DNA of 5,298 nt from a candidate division NPL-UPA2 bacterium. Its GTDB lineage: Bacteria; Bacillota; UBA994. The position numbers and the translations under genes are program-made. Location of the stretch: contig QLUB01000112.1 in assembly GCA_018725205.1 (NCBI GenBank), positions 1 to 5,298 of the forward strand. The letters are read 5' to 3'. Shown piece after piece: positions 5,286 to 5,298 of this stretch. The number at the start of each line of letters is the position of its first letter. The stretch's first letter is position 1. Under the pieces are notes generated by a model. The model was not told where the DNA came from. It worked only from the letters and a program-made list of their open reading frames with translations, and made no database searches.

Positions 5286-5298
5286 GGACGGAGCCTTT
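5282..5298 (+). terminator. Possible terminator or palindromic repeat cut by the window end
   Basis: AAAGG (5282-5286) and CCTTT (5294-5298) can pair around the 7-nt loop GACGGAG, with the stem possibly extending beyond the window. Placed 24 nt after the HTH gene and ending in T residues, it could be an intrinsic terminator. Motifs like GCAAAAGGGACGG also occur as intergenic palindromes in Clostridia. The window ends before either reading can be decided. Confidence 0.3.

Overview
The window looks like a chromosomal segment of a moderately GC-rich member of the Bacillota (probably Clostridia-like). This rests on the gene set: the predicted thiazole transporter component ThiW under a TPP riboswitch with an intrinsic terminator, a short-form ThiC, purine-rich Shine-Dalgarno sequences, and a DUF2975 plus small HTH regulator pair. 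No species can be named from sequence alone.

Layout. Bases 1-293 hold the degraded 3' end of an IS66-family element: a C-terminal transposase fragment, a subterminal hairpin and a probable terminal inverted repeat ending at 259. Directly after it come a candidate promoter (268-296), a TPP riboswitch (about 316-413) and a Rho-independent terminator (425-461). These control a tight five-gene operon on the + strand: thiW (475-966), thiD (974-1789), thiM (1773-2591), thiE (2575-3216) and thiC (3221-4480). Gaps are 4-7 nt, or the genes overlap by 17 nt. Next is a leader with its own extended -10 promoter (4517-4546) and a two-gene unit, a DUF2975-type membrane protein (4587-5036) and a small Cro/C1-type regulator (5048-5257). 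The window ends in purine-rich repeats (5257-5298) that may begin a terminator or a dispersed palindromic repeat.

How the genes work together. ThiC makes HMP-P, ThiD phosphorylates it to HMP-PP, ThiM phosphorylates hydroxyethylthiazole (HET) to HET-P, and ThiE joins the two halves into thiamine phosphate. ThiW is a predicted thiazole importer. No thiazole synthesis genes (thiG, thiS, thiH/thiO, thiF) and no thiL are present, so the operon reads as de novo pyrimidine synthesis plus thiazole salvage. The TPP riboswitch would shut the whole operon off when the end product is plentiful. The DUF2975/HTH pair appears to be a separate transcription unit.

I found no clearly undescribed system. The points most worth a second look are the ThiC cysteine spacing, the salvage-only architecture, the IS66 end beside the operon promoter, the DUF2975/HTH pair and the repeats at the right edge.
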